Assembly (NCBI RefSeq): GCF_027172205.1
Contig: NC_070611.1
Span: 59,949,979 to 60,013,978 of the forward strand
Reading direction: 5' to 3'
Source: Podarcis raffonei
Taxonomy: Eukaryota > Chordata > Lepidosauria > Squamata > Lacertidae
Length of the DNA: 64,000 nucleotides
The notes beneath the pieces were generated by a model. That model saw only the letters and a program-made list of their open reading frames with translations, searched no databases and was not told the DNA's origin. This document shows, in pieces, positions 36,778 to 46,790 of the stretch; position 1 is the first letter of the stretch, and every line of letters begins with the position of its first letter. A program made the position numbers and the translations under genes.

Positions 36778-37031
36778 AGAAGAAGAAGAAGAAGAGTTTG
36801 GATTTGATATCCCGCCTTTCACTCCCCTTCAGGAGTCTCAAAGCGGCTAACAATCTCCTTTCCCTTCTTCCCCCACAACAAACACTCTGTGAGGTAAGTG
36901 GGGCTGAGAGACTTCAAAGAAGTGTGACTGGCCCAAGGTCACCCAGCAGCTGCATGTGGAGGAGCAGAGACGCGAACCCGGTTCCCCAGATTAGGTGACT
37001 ACCGCTCTTAACCACTACACCACACTGGCTC
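36778..37031 (-). mobile_element. MIR/CORE-type SINE with tRNA head
   Basis: On the - strand it begins GAGCCAGTGTGGTGTAGTGG and continues through a B-box-like GGGTTCGCGTCTC. The CORE block has TGGGTGACCTTGGGCCAGTC, then AAAGGCGGGATATCAAATCC and a (TTC)n tail, seen as GAAGAAGAAGAAG at 36778-36795. Near full length. Confidence 0.85.
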
Positions 37032-39700
37032 AGCACAGCTCAGTTTGTAAAGCTCATAGCTCAGTGGAAGAGGGAGCCAGAGGTGTAGTGGCCCATTACT
37101 ATTTCTGCAGCAAGGACCCTGTCTTCAGTGTCCTAGAGTTGCCCAATCAGCAGGAAAGGGGAGCTTTTTAGCCACTGAGAAGTCTTCTCACCCTTTGTGC
37201 TGATTGGAGCTAATCAGAGTCAACGGAGGTGAGGATTGGCTCCTAGGGTCACTCTGAAGAAGGTGCGTGGGAAGATCACCAAGCGGGTTTTTTTCCTGTA
37301 TGCTCCGAAGCTACACATTTAGGAACACATAAAATACAAGGTGCTTCAGTTTCAAGCACTCCCATTATTCTAGGCACATTTTGCAGCAGGGAATTTCATT
37401 AGCATGAGCAGTTTCTGAACTCTGGGCACAGTACTGCGCCTAAGATTTCAGATTAAAACTGCAAAGTGGAAGGAAAGGAGGACCTTTTTCTGCCCCCTCC
37501 TTCCAGCTCCTCTCTGAAGACTGTACAGTAGTGATTTGGCTGGGTGGGTGACTGCCAATCCTCATGCAGCCAAAACTGCACCACCCATACAAAAGAGAGA
37601 AGTATCAGCAAACACAGGGGAATCCCATGCTTTATAGAAGTTGTTCAGGTTGGGAAAGGGAAGGCTGCCAGGGAAGGTTGCAGACACCTCAAGTATCTTT
37701 CTTAAACCTTTGCAAATGCTCACAAAAGTTTGACCCTTTTGGGGCTTGAGCATCAGGGTGCTTGCAAATCCCTACTTTCACAGTAGCTTCCACTCCTGAG
37801 CCAGTCTGCATAATTTCTCAGGCTGCCCTTGCCTGGGGCCCACCTTAAATGAGTCAGTAAGCCTGGAAAGGCAAGATGATGCTCCCGAACTATTAATGTT
37901 GGAACTAGCCTGGCCATAACGACATCAAGATGTGTGACCGTTTGCTCCGCTGGGAGGATGGGTGAGTGCAGTAAACAGTTGGGCCAGAGATGCTTTGGAT
38001 TTGTACAGAGAGGCTGCACAGGCGAGCTCTGCTTTGGGTTAACACTGATTTGTACTGCTAAATAATAGGAGACAATCTCTTCTCTCCGATGTGTCTCTCT
38101 AGCGTCATACAGCTGTACAAATATTTCACCACGTGACTCTTGAAGCACAACATTGAGAGCCTCTGAGCTGTGCCAAGAGAGAAAATGCCCTGAAACAAAA
38201 GGCAGAAGCCTGGATCAGACCCAGCTGCCAAGAGCCTCCATCCCCAACAGAGTTTGGCCAGGGCTGAGTGCTCTTGCTCTTGCTGCAAGAACTGTCTGCT
38301 GTGAGGGAGGGAATGAGTTCTCACCCTCTCTAGCAAGGAGAGATGTGGCAGGCAAGGCAATAGGCCGGACAACCAGCTCTTTGTTATGCTGCTGTGTTAT
38401 CCAGGAATGTTGGCACTATCTGTACCGCCATCTGCATGTATTGGTACTGCTTAAAAGGTCTTTTTTTCCTGGAAGGCAATTTGAAGGGCCAGTTCTAAAG
38501 GGATGCTGAATCAGCACCAAGCTCAGGAGCCTCAAATTTCCCCGAAATATGGAAAAAGCACTGTTGCCAAGTTCATCTGGTCTGGCTAATTAGAATGATA
38601 AATGTAGTATCATCCAAGCTATCACACATGAAAATAGGCACTCTTTGGAACACTTTGAACATTTCTGTTATCGCATCAGAAACACTCAGGGATAAAGTAA
38701 ATATTGCAAGTTGTCCTCCAGTGTAACATTCTCCTGGTGCATTATGAAAGCTGCAAAAGGCAACTTCTGGGAACTTCAGTTGTGGAATATCTGTTGGTGC
38801 TTGCTTATTAAACTCTTTCCCGGTTAGCAGTTGTTCTGCTAAAAAAGACGGCTTTACTATCTTCTCTGTCATAGTGACCAATCAGATACCTGTGGGAAAC
38901 CCATAAGCAGGGCAGGGGTGCAATGAACCTCTCTAACTTGTGAGAGTTTAATTAAAACATAAATAAAAACCAGGAGAATGTCACACGTCTGCAAGACATA
39001 CATACATAGTTTGGCTGTTTGCCTGGAGATGCTTCTCTGCCTGCTCGTATATACTGTATTGGGCTTTGCAAGAGCCCAGTCTACACTGATTTAAGAGCAA
39101 ACAAGACAGTTGTCTTTTTAGGTAAAGATTCACTAGAAAATTATAATGGCCTTATAATAAATGCTGTGAGTAGTTCGTGGTGAATCTCACCAGCTGCAGT
39201 GTCTGAAATGACAAGCTGTGTGCTGACACAATATGGTAAGCTGCATTCCTGTGCATATTTACCTGTGCAAATAAGGCTTGGTGGACACAGTGGGGCTTCT
39301 CAATGGTTTGCATGGCTAGCGCTCATGTGTGCATCATATTTACATATGCTGTAAACAAGAATAGTAATCCATGCCCTTGTCTAATATGTTACTTCCAGAG
39401 ATTTGATTGCTGGGGATGGAGCCTGCAAACAGACAACTATAGCAATTCAACCTGAGTTGAAACAAAAAGCTTCCCAACTGGCAAAATAAGGGCTGTAATT
39501 TATCAGGGGCTTGTACCAGAAAATCAGGTCAGAGTACATTTAATACTACTCAAAAGTTTGCCAAGTGTCCTGCAAGTCTCATTATTATTTATCAAGCACC
39601 AGAACTACTTGATGTGCAAATGATAAATAAATAGGATGGGCTAAATTGACTTGCTCACAGCCATAAAGACTCAGAGAAAGAAATGGAATTTAACAGGGCA
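37032..39700. other. Unique non-coding DNA
   Basis: No exon or clear mobile element is recognised. Confidence 0.35.
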
Positions 39701-39701
39701 A

Positions 39702-39783
39702 TCATAGACATTTGTACTCAGAAGTAAGCCCCATTTAGTTCAGTGGGAGTTAGTCCCAGGTAAATGTGTATAGGATTGCAGCC
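39702..39783 (+). repeat. Short squamate repeat with inner dyad
   Basis: ACTCAGAAGTAAGCCCCATT, AGTTCAGTGGGAGTTAGTCC, CAGGTAAATGTGTATAGGAT, TGCAGCC. About 80 bp centred on a dyad of the form CCCATTGA/TTCAATGGG. It is the best copy in the window; others are at 30684, 43130, 46709 and 52035. Confidence 0.65.
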
Positions 39784-40312
39784 TCATATATTAATGCCCA
39801 GAATTTTATTTTTACTAAACAACTGGATGGGATCCTAGAAATACCTCAATGGATGAAGTTTTCAAGGCCTGCTCTTCCATTGGCATTGCAAAGTATCTTT
39901 TAAAACTGCTTGAAAGCTGCAAAATGAAAAGGTCTCTTGCCCAATACTAATTAAGAGTATTTCCCTCCTGCTGCCAGGCTCAGGTTCCAGTTTTACTGCA
40001 GGTATCTGTTTTCAGAATCTGCACTTTGGTGACCAACAACAGGTGGAGACCGTCTGTGCCTCAGCATAATGACAAAAAACAGGGGGAGCTGAACTCTCTC
40101 AGCATGAAGTAATCCTGACAGCTATTCTGGATGCAAAATAAAGCCGAAGCAGGGCATTTATTACCGATATTGGGTATCTTTCAAGGCCTGTAGAAACCAG
40201 TTTCATTTTTTCCCCTTTTCACATACTATAGGATTTTTTCCCTTTGCACTTCAGCTTTTGCATAGGTTTTTTTCCTTAGTGGCGTAGTTTCTATCTCTTT
40301 GCCAGATCTGAA

Positions 40313-40520
40313 AGGTCTTCCTTTTCTTGTTGATCATCCGTTGAATCTCACTGTCATTCTCATCAAATCAGTCCTGGTGTTTCTTGGTTTGGTATCCAAT
40401 AGTTTGTTCACAGGCTGCAATAATGGATGTTTTTAGCTTTGTCCAGTGTTCCTCGATGTTATCAGGGAACTCTGAAAGCAGATGGTCCTTAGGAGTAGTT
40501 TGGAAGCAATCCCGCTTAAT
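40313..40520 (-). mobile_element. Unassigned LINE, linker part, reverse orientation
   Basis: On the - strand it translates EEHWTKLKTSIIAACEQTIG then YQTKKHQD and FDENDSEIQRMINKKRK. This is the region between endonuclease and reverse transcriptase of a LINE whose C-terminus lies just to the right on the opposite strand. It is broken by at least one stop. Confidence 0.65.
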
Positions 40521-40665
40521 AGGATCTCCAGCACTGCTTGAGCTCTGCGAGCGCAGCTTTCTCCTGATTGAAGCACAGAGTATTTGAGGACCAGGACATT
40601 CTCAGGGAAACCAAAATGCTTCTATCACCAACTTTACTCTACACTTGTGAAACATGGACCACTTA

Positions 40666-41544
40666 CCGTATTTTTCGCACCATAGGACGCACTTTTTCCC
40701 TCCTAAAAAGCAAGGGAAAATGTGTGTGCGTCCTATGGAGCGAATGCAGGCTTTCGCTGAAGCCTGGAGAGTGAGAGGGGTCGGTGCGCACCGACCCCTC
40801 TCGCTCTCCAGGCTTCAGGAAGCTATCCGCTAGCTGTGGGAGACCCAGCTCTCCCACGGCTAGCGGAGCGCTGCATTAATCCCGAAGCTTGGGGCGTGCG
40901 GAGCTCAGCGCACCCCAAGCTTCTGGGTGCCGGCAAGGTCTCCGCTAGCCGTCTAGACCTTGCCGGCACCCAGAAGCTTGGGGCGCGCTGAGCTCCGCAG
41001 CCCCAAGCTTCGGGATTAGCGCTCCGCTTGCCGTGTCTAGGCTGCGGATAGCAGCCTGCTTCCCGGAGCGTCGGGCGCCCTGAAAGCAGAGCGCCCGGCA
41101 CTTCGGGAACACATCCGCAGCGTGGGGACCCTTGCAGGAGTTCCCCGCAGGGCTCCCCACGCTGCGGATAGCAGCCTGTTTCCTGGAGCGTCGGGTGCCC
41201 TGAAAGCAGAGCGCCCGGCGCTTCGGGAACACATCCGCAGCGTGGGGAGCCTTGCAGGAGTTCCCCGCAGGGCTCCCCACGCTGCGGATAGCAGCCTGCC
41301 GCCCGGCGGGTGAGGCACCCTGAAGCAGAGCGCCCCTCGCGCCAGGCAGACATCAGCCAGCCCCACAAGCTCGGGGGACAGCAGGGAGGCGCAGCGCCAC
41401 TATCCCGCTGTTCCTCGACCTGGTTCGGTTTCCCTGACCTGCTTTTGGGGGGGAAATAAAGGGAATTTTTTTCCCCTTTATTTCCCCCCAAAAAAACTAG
41501 GTGCGCCCTATGGTCCGGTGCGTCCAATCGTGCGAAAAATACGG
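40666..41544. mobile_element. GC-rich TA-flanked DNA transposon, non-autonomous
   Basis: An 879-bp element with perfect 15-bp inverted ends CCGTATTTTTCGCAC and GTGCGAAAAATACGG and a TA at each side (40664-40665, 41545-41546). Imperfect inverted similarity runs further in (CATAGGACGCAC facing GCGCCCTATGG). The interior holds a ~65-bp-arm palindrome (40877-40941 and 40955-41018) and an exact 120-bp-period tandem repeat starting at 41041. The TA flanks suggest the Tc1/mariner superfamily. No transposase is present. Confidence 0.85.
41041..41340. repeat. Tandem repeat, 120-bp period, about 2.4 copies
   Basis: GCTGCGGATAGCAGCCTG begins at 41041, 41161 and 41281. The first two units are nearly identical and the third is diverged and partial. 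Each unit also contains an inverted pair, ATCCGCAGCGTGGG and CCCACGCTGCGGAT. Confidence 0.9.
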
Positions 41545-41846
41545 TATAAACGCCATCTCCAACTCCTTGAAAGATTCACTCAAAGATGTCTCAAAAAATT
41601 TTTACACATCACTTGGGAAGACAGACAAACAAATGTGAGTCTACTGGAAGAAGCAAAGATCACCAGTGTCGAAGCAATGATTCTTCAACATCAACTTCAT
41701 TGGACTGGTCATGTTCAGATGCCTGATTATCATCTTCCAAAGCAACTACTCTATTCCCAACTTAAGAATGGAAAGCGAAATACCAGTGGATAAACAAAAG
41801 CAGTTTAAAGATGCTCTCAATGCAAATAATTAAAAAGTGGTATAAA

Positions 41847-41982
41847 CAGGCATCCCCAACCTGCGGCCCTCCAGATGTTTTGGCATACAACTCCCATGAT
41901 CCCTAGCTAATAGGACCAGTGGTCAGGGATGATGGGAATTGTAGTCCAAAACATCTGGAGGGCCGAAGGTTGGGGATGCCTG
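41847..41982. mobile_element. hAT MITE with perfect 8-bp duplication
   Basis: A 136-bp palindromic element. CAGGCATCCCCAACCTGCGG faces GAAGGTTGGGGATGCCTG. The duplication GGTATAAA is at 41839-41846 and 41983-41990. It lies inside the LINE fragment. Confidence 0.92.
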
Positions 41983-42510
41983 GGTATAAAGCACTGACAA
42001 CTGGGAAACACTGGCCTTCGAGCGCTCCAATTGGAGAACAGCCTTTACCAAAGGTGTCATGGGCTTTGAAGAAGCACAAACGCAGGGCAAAAAGGAGAAA
42101 CGAGCTAAGAGGAAGGCACGTTTGGAAAACCCCCACCGTGATCAACTCCCACCCGGAAACGTATATCCCCTCTGTGGAAGGACGTGTGGATCCAGAATTG
42201 GCCTCCACAGTCACTTATAGACTCACTGTTAAGACTGTGTTCATGGAAGACAATCTTACTTGGTTACAAGTGATCGCCAAAGAAGAATGCTCACATACAT
42301 TCTCTATGAGATGTGTAGAAAGTGGAAGTCCTTTTTCCTGAGAGGAAATCCTCAGGAACAGCTGGCAACAGAAAGAGCTATCTGTAGGGTTGGTGGGAAG
42401 GGGTACAGGGAAGTGTGTAAGTTCACATTTGTTACACAGATTCAAATCTGGCAAGCAAATGCTTCATTGCAGTTTCCTGAAGCCATTTAAATAAGATTAC
42501 TTACAACATT

Positions 42511-43055
42511 TGCTCCAGCCATGAAGCTCATTGGGTGACCTTGGGCCAGTCACTGCCTCTCAGCCTAACCTACCTCATAGGGTTGTTGTGAGGAGGAAAT
42601 AGAGAGGAGAAGCATTGTACACCACCTTGAGCACTTTGGAAGATAAAAGTGGTATAAAGGTAAAGGTACCCCTGCCCATACGGGCCAGTCTTGACAGACT
42701 CTAGGGTTGTGCGCCCATCTCACTCAAGAGGCCGGGGGCCAGCGCTGTCCGGAGACACTTCCGGGTTACGTGGCAGCGTGACATCGCTGCTCTGGCGAGC
42801 CAGAGCCGCACACGGAAACGCCGTTTACCTTCCCGCTGGTAAGCGGTCCCTATTTATCTACTTGCACCCAGGGGTGCTTTCGAACTGCTAGGTTGGCAGG
42901 CGCTGGGACCGAACAACGGGAGCGCACCCCGCTGCGGGGATTCGAACAGCCGATCTTTCGATCGGCAAGCCCTAGGCGCTGAGGCTTTTACCCACAGTGC
43001 CACCTGCGTCCCTTATAAAAGTGGTATATAGATGCCTAAAATAAAATAATCTCTA
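42511..43055 (+). mobile_element. MIR/CORE-type SINE, partial, split by a Sauria SINE
   Basis: ATTGGGTGACCTTGGGCCAG, CTCATAGGGTTGTTGTGAGG and CACCTTGAGCACTTTGGAAG match the CORE and 3' part of the SINE at 44165-44350. The tail resumes at 43029 after the Sauria SINE. Confidence 0.75.
42657..43014 (-). mobile_element. Sauria SINE with perfect 14-bp duplication
   Basis: Reverse orientation: GGTAAAGGTACCCCTGCCC on the left and CACCTGCGTCCC on the right. The duplication ATAAAAGTGGTATA is at 42643-42656 and 43015-43028. It is nearly full length and inserted in the tail of a CORE-SINE. Confidence 0.95.
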
Positions 43056-43129
43056 ATAAGTTGAACAACGAGCAAAGGAGACAGTATCTTCCTTGCTGAG
43101 CTCAAGTATTATACATATGGCACACCAAG

Positions 43130-43203
43130 GTTGCAATCCTAACCCCTAACTTACCTGAAAGTAAGCCCCGTTGAATTCAGTACTACTGAGTAGACATTGT
43201 TAG
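43130..43203 (-). repeat. Short squamate repeat with inner dyad
   Basis: ACTTACCTGAAAGTAAGCCC, CGTTGAATTCAG, CTACTGAGTAGACATTGTTA: the same family as 39702-39783. Confidence 0.6.
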
Positions 43204-43337
43204 AATTTCACTAAATCTTAATATGGATTTGATGCCTGGGGCCAGAGAAAAGAAAGTTATTGTTAAATGTGTAAATACACCTTCTGGACCAGGAGATGGA
43301 AGCTTGTATCTCATTAATAGCTTTCACGGGGGTCGTA

Positions 43338-43581
43338 CAGGCATACCTTGGGTTACGAACGCTGCGTGTTGCACGTTTTTGGGTTGCGGTCCGTGCCAAA
43401 CCCGGAAGTACCGGAACAGGTTACTTCCGGGTTTTGACACTCGCGCATGTGCAGAAGCACAAAATGACGTCACAAGCAAGCACAGAAGTGCCAAATTGTG
43501 TCATGCGCATGCGGTTGCGAACACTGCAGGTTGCAAACATGACTCCCGCACGGATCACGTTCGCAACCCGAGGTATGACTG
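43338..43581. mobile_element. Tigger-like MITE, second subfamily
   Basis: A 244-bp element with ends CAGGCATACCTTGGGTTACG and CGCAACCCGAGGTATGACTG, TA at 43336-43337 and 43582-43583. The interior has CCGGAAGTACCGG and an NRF1-like ATGCGCATGCGG near 43502. Confidence 0.85.
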
Positions 43582-44164
43582 TACTAAGAATGATAAAAGA
43601 GACCGGAGTTGACCAGAGAGCTGTGATCCCTTAATGGAATTTTGCCTTACAGAAGAAACTCCATAAGAATATGGTGCTGAAAACGATATTCCTCTTGCCC
43701 CTTCTAGCCCTGTCAGAACATCCTTTAAGGGTTAAATATGCAAAAAACAAGAGGTGTGATCCAAGTTGTAGTAATCCTTTCTGGGAGAGTCTGAAAGGGC
43801 CCTGGCGGGAGTTTCTCCGGAGGCACAGAAGCAGTGAATGGCAGTTCCAGACAGGATAAAACCTCTTAAAGCTGCTTTCCTCCTTGTCTGGCCCACTGCC
43901 GCTAACCCAAGATTAGTTCTGAGTTGACGAGTCAAATGGAAAAGAAATGAGCCAGAGCTGTCATTTTTTCACTCTCCCAGAGGGGGGAGTTACCATGACA
44001 CATGGGACACGATTCCTAATATTGTTATACTGTACCATACAAAAAAGTGTCAATAGTCTAAAAGGTCACAAGAGAAGGTTTGTTCTAATTAGCCCTGCCC
44101 CCAAGTTCCCCAGTAATGCTATAGGCTTGTTTACATACACACCTACCCACACCCACACCCCACA

Positions 44165-44350
44165 CACAGAGAGCAGGGTTCGAATCCCCACTCAGCCAAG
44201 AAGCTCAGTGGGCGACCTTGGGCTAGTCACCATCTCTTAGCCTAACCTACCTCACAGGGTTGTTGTGGGGGTGAAATGGGGATGAGGAGAACCATTGTAC
44301 ACCACCTTGAGACCCTTGGAAGATAAAGGCGGTATAAGAATAAATGTGAT
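44165..44350 (+). mobile_element. MIR/CORE-type SINE
   Basis: AGCAGGGTTCGAATCCCCAC (B box), GTGGGCGACCTTGGGCTAGT, CTCACAGGGTTGTTGTGGGG, ACACCACCTTGAGACCCTTG, then the tail AGATAAAGGCGGTATAAGAA. The 5' tRNA A-box part is missing; a CA-rich stretch precedes it. Confidence 0.8.
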
Positions 44351-45376
44351 AAATAAGAATAATGAAATGTACAAGTGTTTGCGTGAAAGAGTGTACATTT
44401 ATTGACTTGTGGTGTGCACAGGTACATAGACTGTACACTCGTTGAATATAACGTGTGAAAAACTCTGGGTGTTTAGCTCAGTTATTTGTGTACACAAGTA
44501 CACTGTACACTCATGGACTGTCATGTGTGAATGTCCCTTTTAAGGCTCAAATCCTGTAAGGCACAATTTAGTTAACTCTACCACAGTGATGAATGCTGGC
44601 ATTTAGCTCGTTGGGCCACACAATACAAACAGGCCTCATTTAAGGGTTGAACAATGATGGCTACAACAGGCCTTTCTCCTCATCCACTTAAAAGCACCAC
44701 GTACAGTCCATGTTCACACAAACAGTGTACTAGAACTGAAAAGGGACTCCTTCCATGCCATGCAGGTTGGTCTGTTAGAGCAAATGGGGCACTGCCACAC
44801 CAACTTTAGTCTGCCCCCACCTGCCTGCCTCCTTAGTTACAACCACCAGTCCGCTCCTTGTTTCAGCCTTGTCCTTGTGCAACTCAGCATGGAGGAGGAG
44901 GAGGACAAAGCCAGAATTAGTTGTCTCTGCCAAACGTTAGCTTAGGCTCCACCAAGTGTTGGTCTCCCTGACTTCCACTCCATCAGTCCAGACAGTACTG
45001 GACCCAGGGCTAAGCATGAAATCCATACAGGGACCATTGAAGTGATACAGACACAGAAGAATTCTGCTAGTGAATCCTTTCCTCCAACATGCCTCTGTGG
45101 CCTCCAAATCACATGGGTCTTTTTTCATGGCACCCACATTTCAACAGCCTTTCAAGGATATGCCTTATGGGGTTTCCTGATAAAAGGAACTAGTGCGTGC
45201 AATGTTAAGTGTCACTTGACTGTCAAGAGTGAGGCAGACATTGAGCATGAGCCCCATACGGAAGCCAACACCTCCAGACTACTCAGAGTACTGTTTGAGA
45301 ACTTCAGAACCATGGGCAACACTTCTCTGCCAAATGACCCGTTAACCTTCCTCCCCAATTTCATTAAAGCTGCATT
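44351..45376. other. Unique non-coding DNA
   Basis: No exon is seen. The stretch carries repeated GTACA/TGTGTAC-like motifs near 44370-44530, but no recognisable family. Confidence 0.35.
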
Positions 45377-45409
45377 TGGAACACAGGAAGCTGCCTTGTA
45401 GGCGAATCA

Positions 45410-45838
45410 AGGAAAAAGTTGTATAATTCATGATAATTTAGAATTTAAATGTATTTTCATGTAATATTTGATACTTCCAGCTGATGAAGGTGAATACATC
45501 GAAACAGGGCCCTGTCCTGGTTTCTAATACATCACTGACTTCTGCTCAATGATTGAAATTGAGTCTCCATCTGCAAGCTGATAAATAATAAGGATCTACG
45601 TTATTGTTGAGTGAAAAGGAGAACATCTTTGTAACGAATTACAGTTTTATACATATCTCTTTGAGTTTGAGTTTATAATCTCTATTAGAGTTTGTAATCT
45701 CTGTTTGAGTTTGTAATCTTTATTATAATACATACTTTTGAATGGATTAGTTTTTGTTTCTATTGATTATTGGGTTGTGAGTAGGGACCACTCCCACTAT
45801 TGAAACTTACATTGGCCTGAGTTCTTGGTGTGCTTTTT
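45410..45838 (+). mobile_element. 429-bp retroelement-like insert, possibly Penelope-like
   Basis: Bracketed by the perfect 16-bp direct repeat CCTTGTAGGCGAATCA at 45394-45409 and 45839-45854. It is AT-rich, has a small tandem patch around GAGTTTGTAATCTCT at 45663-45720, and carries a hammerhead-like core at 45477-45520. Penelope-like elements and retrozymes are known to carry hammerhead ribozymes, but no reverse transcriptase is present here, so the family is inference. Confidence 0.55.
45477..45520 (+). ncRNA. Hammerhead-ribozyme-like motif
   Basis: In order: CCAG (stem I, 45477-45480), CTGATGA (45481-45487), A, GGTG-AATA-CATC (stem II, 45489-45500), GAAA (45501-45504), and the ACAGGG/CCCTGT palindrome (45504-45515), which forms a short stem III. 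TC with expected cleavage after C45516 follows, then CTGG (45517-45520), which pairs with CCAG. This is the type I hammerhead order. One extra A before stem II departs from the consensus. The loop-less stem III resembles retroelement hammerheads that act as dimers. Activity is unknown. Confidence 0.55.
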
Positions 45839-46012
45839 CCTTGTAGGCGAATCAGGCAGTTTGTTCCGCCTACCTCAGAGTTGCCCACTCTGATTGGCAG
45901 GTGCTCTCCAGGGTTGAAGGCAGGGGTCTTAACTTGCCCAACCAGGAGATGCCAGGGATGGAACCTAAGGGCTTCTGTATGCAAGGTAAACACTCTTACC
46001 ACCTTCACCCTT

Positions 46013-46706
46013 CCGCTAAGCTTTGACCAGCAAGCTGCAGCTGTTGCCAGCTCTTACACTGGACTATTGCAATCACAGATATTGCTACTAAGCGCATCCC
46101 AAAAACCACAGGCTTAATTTTTATTAAAAAGAGCCCAGAAACTTTCTAGCCCTTAAGTCTGCAAATATAACATTGAAACTGTTTGGATAATAGTTGATGA
46201 GATTTCAGGAGCCGGGGAGGGGCAGAGGATTGAGCAGGATTTCTCACAGACCAGGAGGGGAGGGGTATTCAGTCAGGGCTGTATCTGGCACTTCCAGTAC
46301 CCAGCAGAAGCAATCTGAATTATGCAAAATAAGCACTGTTATGCAAACATGCTTTACTTGCATTATTTAGCCAAGGCTCAGAATTTTGGCTTCTTTTCAG
46401 AGGGTAGGATATTTTGCACATAATTCCATTCCTTTTAATGCAGAGTATACAGAGGTATGCAGGAACCCTCTGTCCTTGAAGCTCAGGTTTCACTTACAGT
46501 TGAAAGGTAGGAGAAGAAGGTCAGGGTCAGATTTCTTGCCGCTGCCCTTCCCACCCCCACTGAAAAGTAAGCAACTGTGTGCAGAGACAGTTAACTAATT
46601 AGAAATCTAATCCCAGTTGCAGCTGTATCCAATTTTGCTCTAACACCTCTTGAGGAAGGAGAACCGGCCGGTAAGGAGAAAGAAAGTGTGGTTTTCCATG
46701 CCGAAG
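46013..46706. other. Unique non-coding DNA
   Basis: No exon or recognised repeat is seen. Confidence 0.35.
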
Positions 46707-46708
46707 CA

Positions 46709-46790
46709 TGCAGTCAAGTCTACTCAAAAGTAAGACCCGTTGACTTCAAGGCATTTTATTTCCAGGTAACTGAATACAGGATTGCTGCCT
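46709..46790 (+). repeat. Short squamate repeat with inner dyad
   Basis: TCTACTCAAAAGTAAGACCC, GTTGACTTCAAGGCATTTTA, TTTCCAGGTAACTGAATACA, GGATTGCTGCC: the same family as 39702-39783. Confidence 0.6.

Larger units (their letters stand above)
40568..42235 (+). mobile_element. Unassigned LINE, C-terminal part, with two later insertions
   Basis: Segments outside the insertions translate as LLYTCETWTTY, KRHLQLLERFTQRCLKKFLH, ITWEDRQTNVSLLEEAKITS, VEAMILQHQLHWTGHV, then a Lys/Arg-rich stretch, and finally PLCGRTCGSRIGLHSHL, a Cys-His finger. That order is seen at the ends of several non-LTR retrotransposon ORFs. It is interrupted by a TA-flanked transposon (40666-41544) and a hAT MITE (41847-41982). 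I do not assign the clade. Confidence 0.7.
45377..46012 (-). mobile_element. tRNA-derived SINE, split by a 429-bp insert
   Basis: On the - strand the head is at right (TGCATACAGAAGCCCTTAGG, CCATCCCTGGCATCTCCTGG) and the end at left (CTTCCTGTGTTCC). It is the same family as 9351-9460. The copy is interrupted by 45410-45838 with a 16-bp duplication. Confidence 0.7.

Noticed and set aside
40823-41527. A 234-codon open frame on the - strand
   Set aside because: It lies wholly inside the GC-rich TA-flanked transposon. It stays open because the 120-bp tandem unit is a multiple of three and the DNA is GC-rich. No domain is visible.
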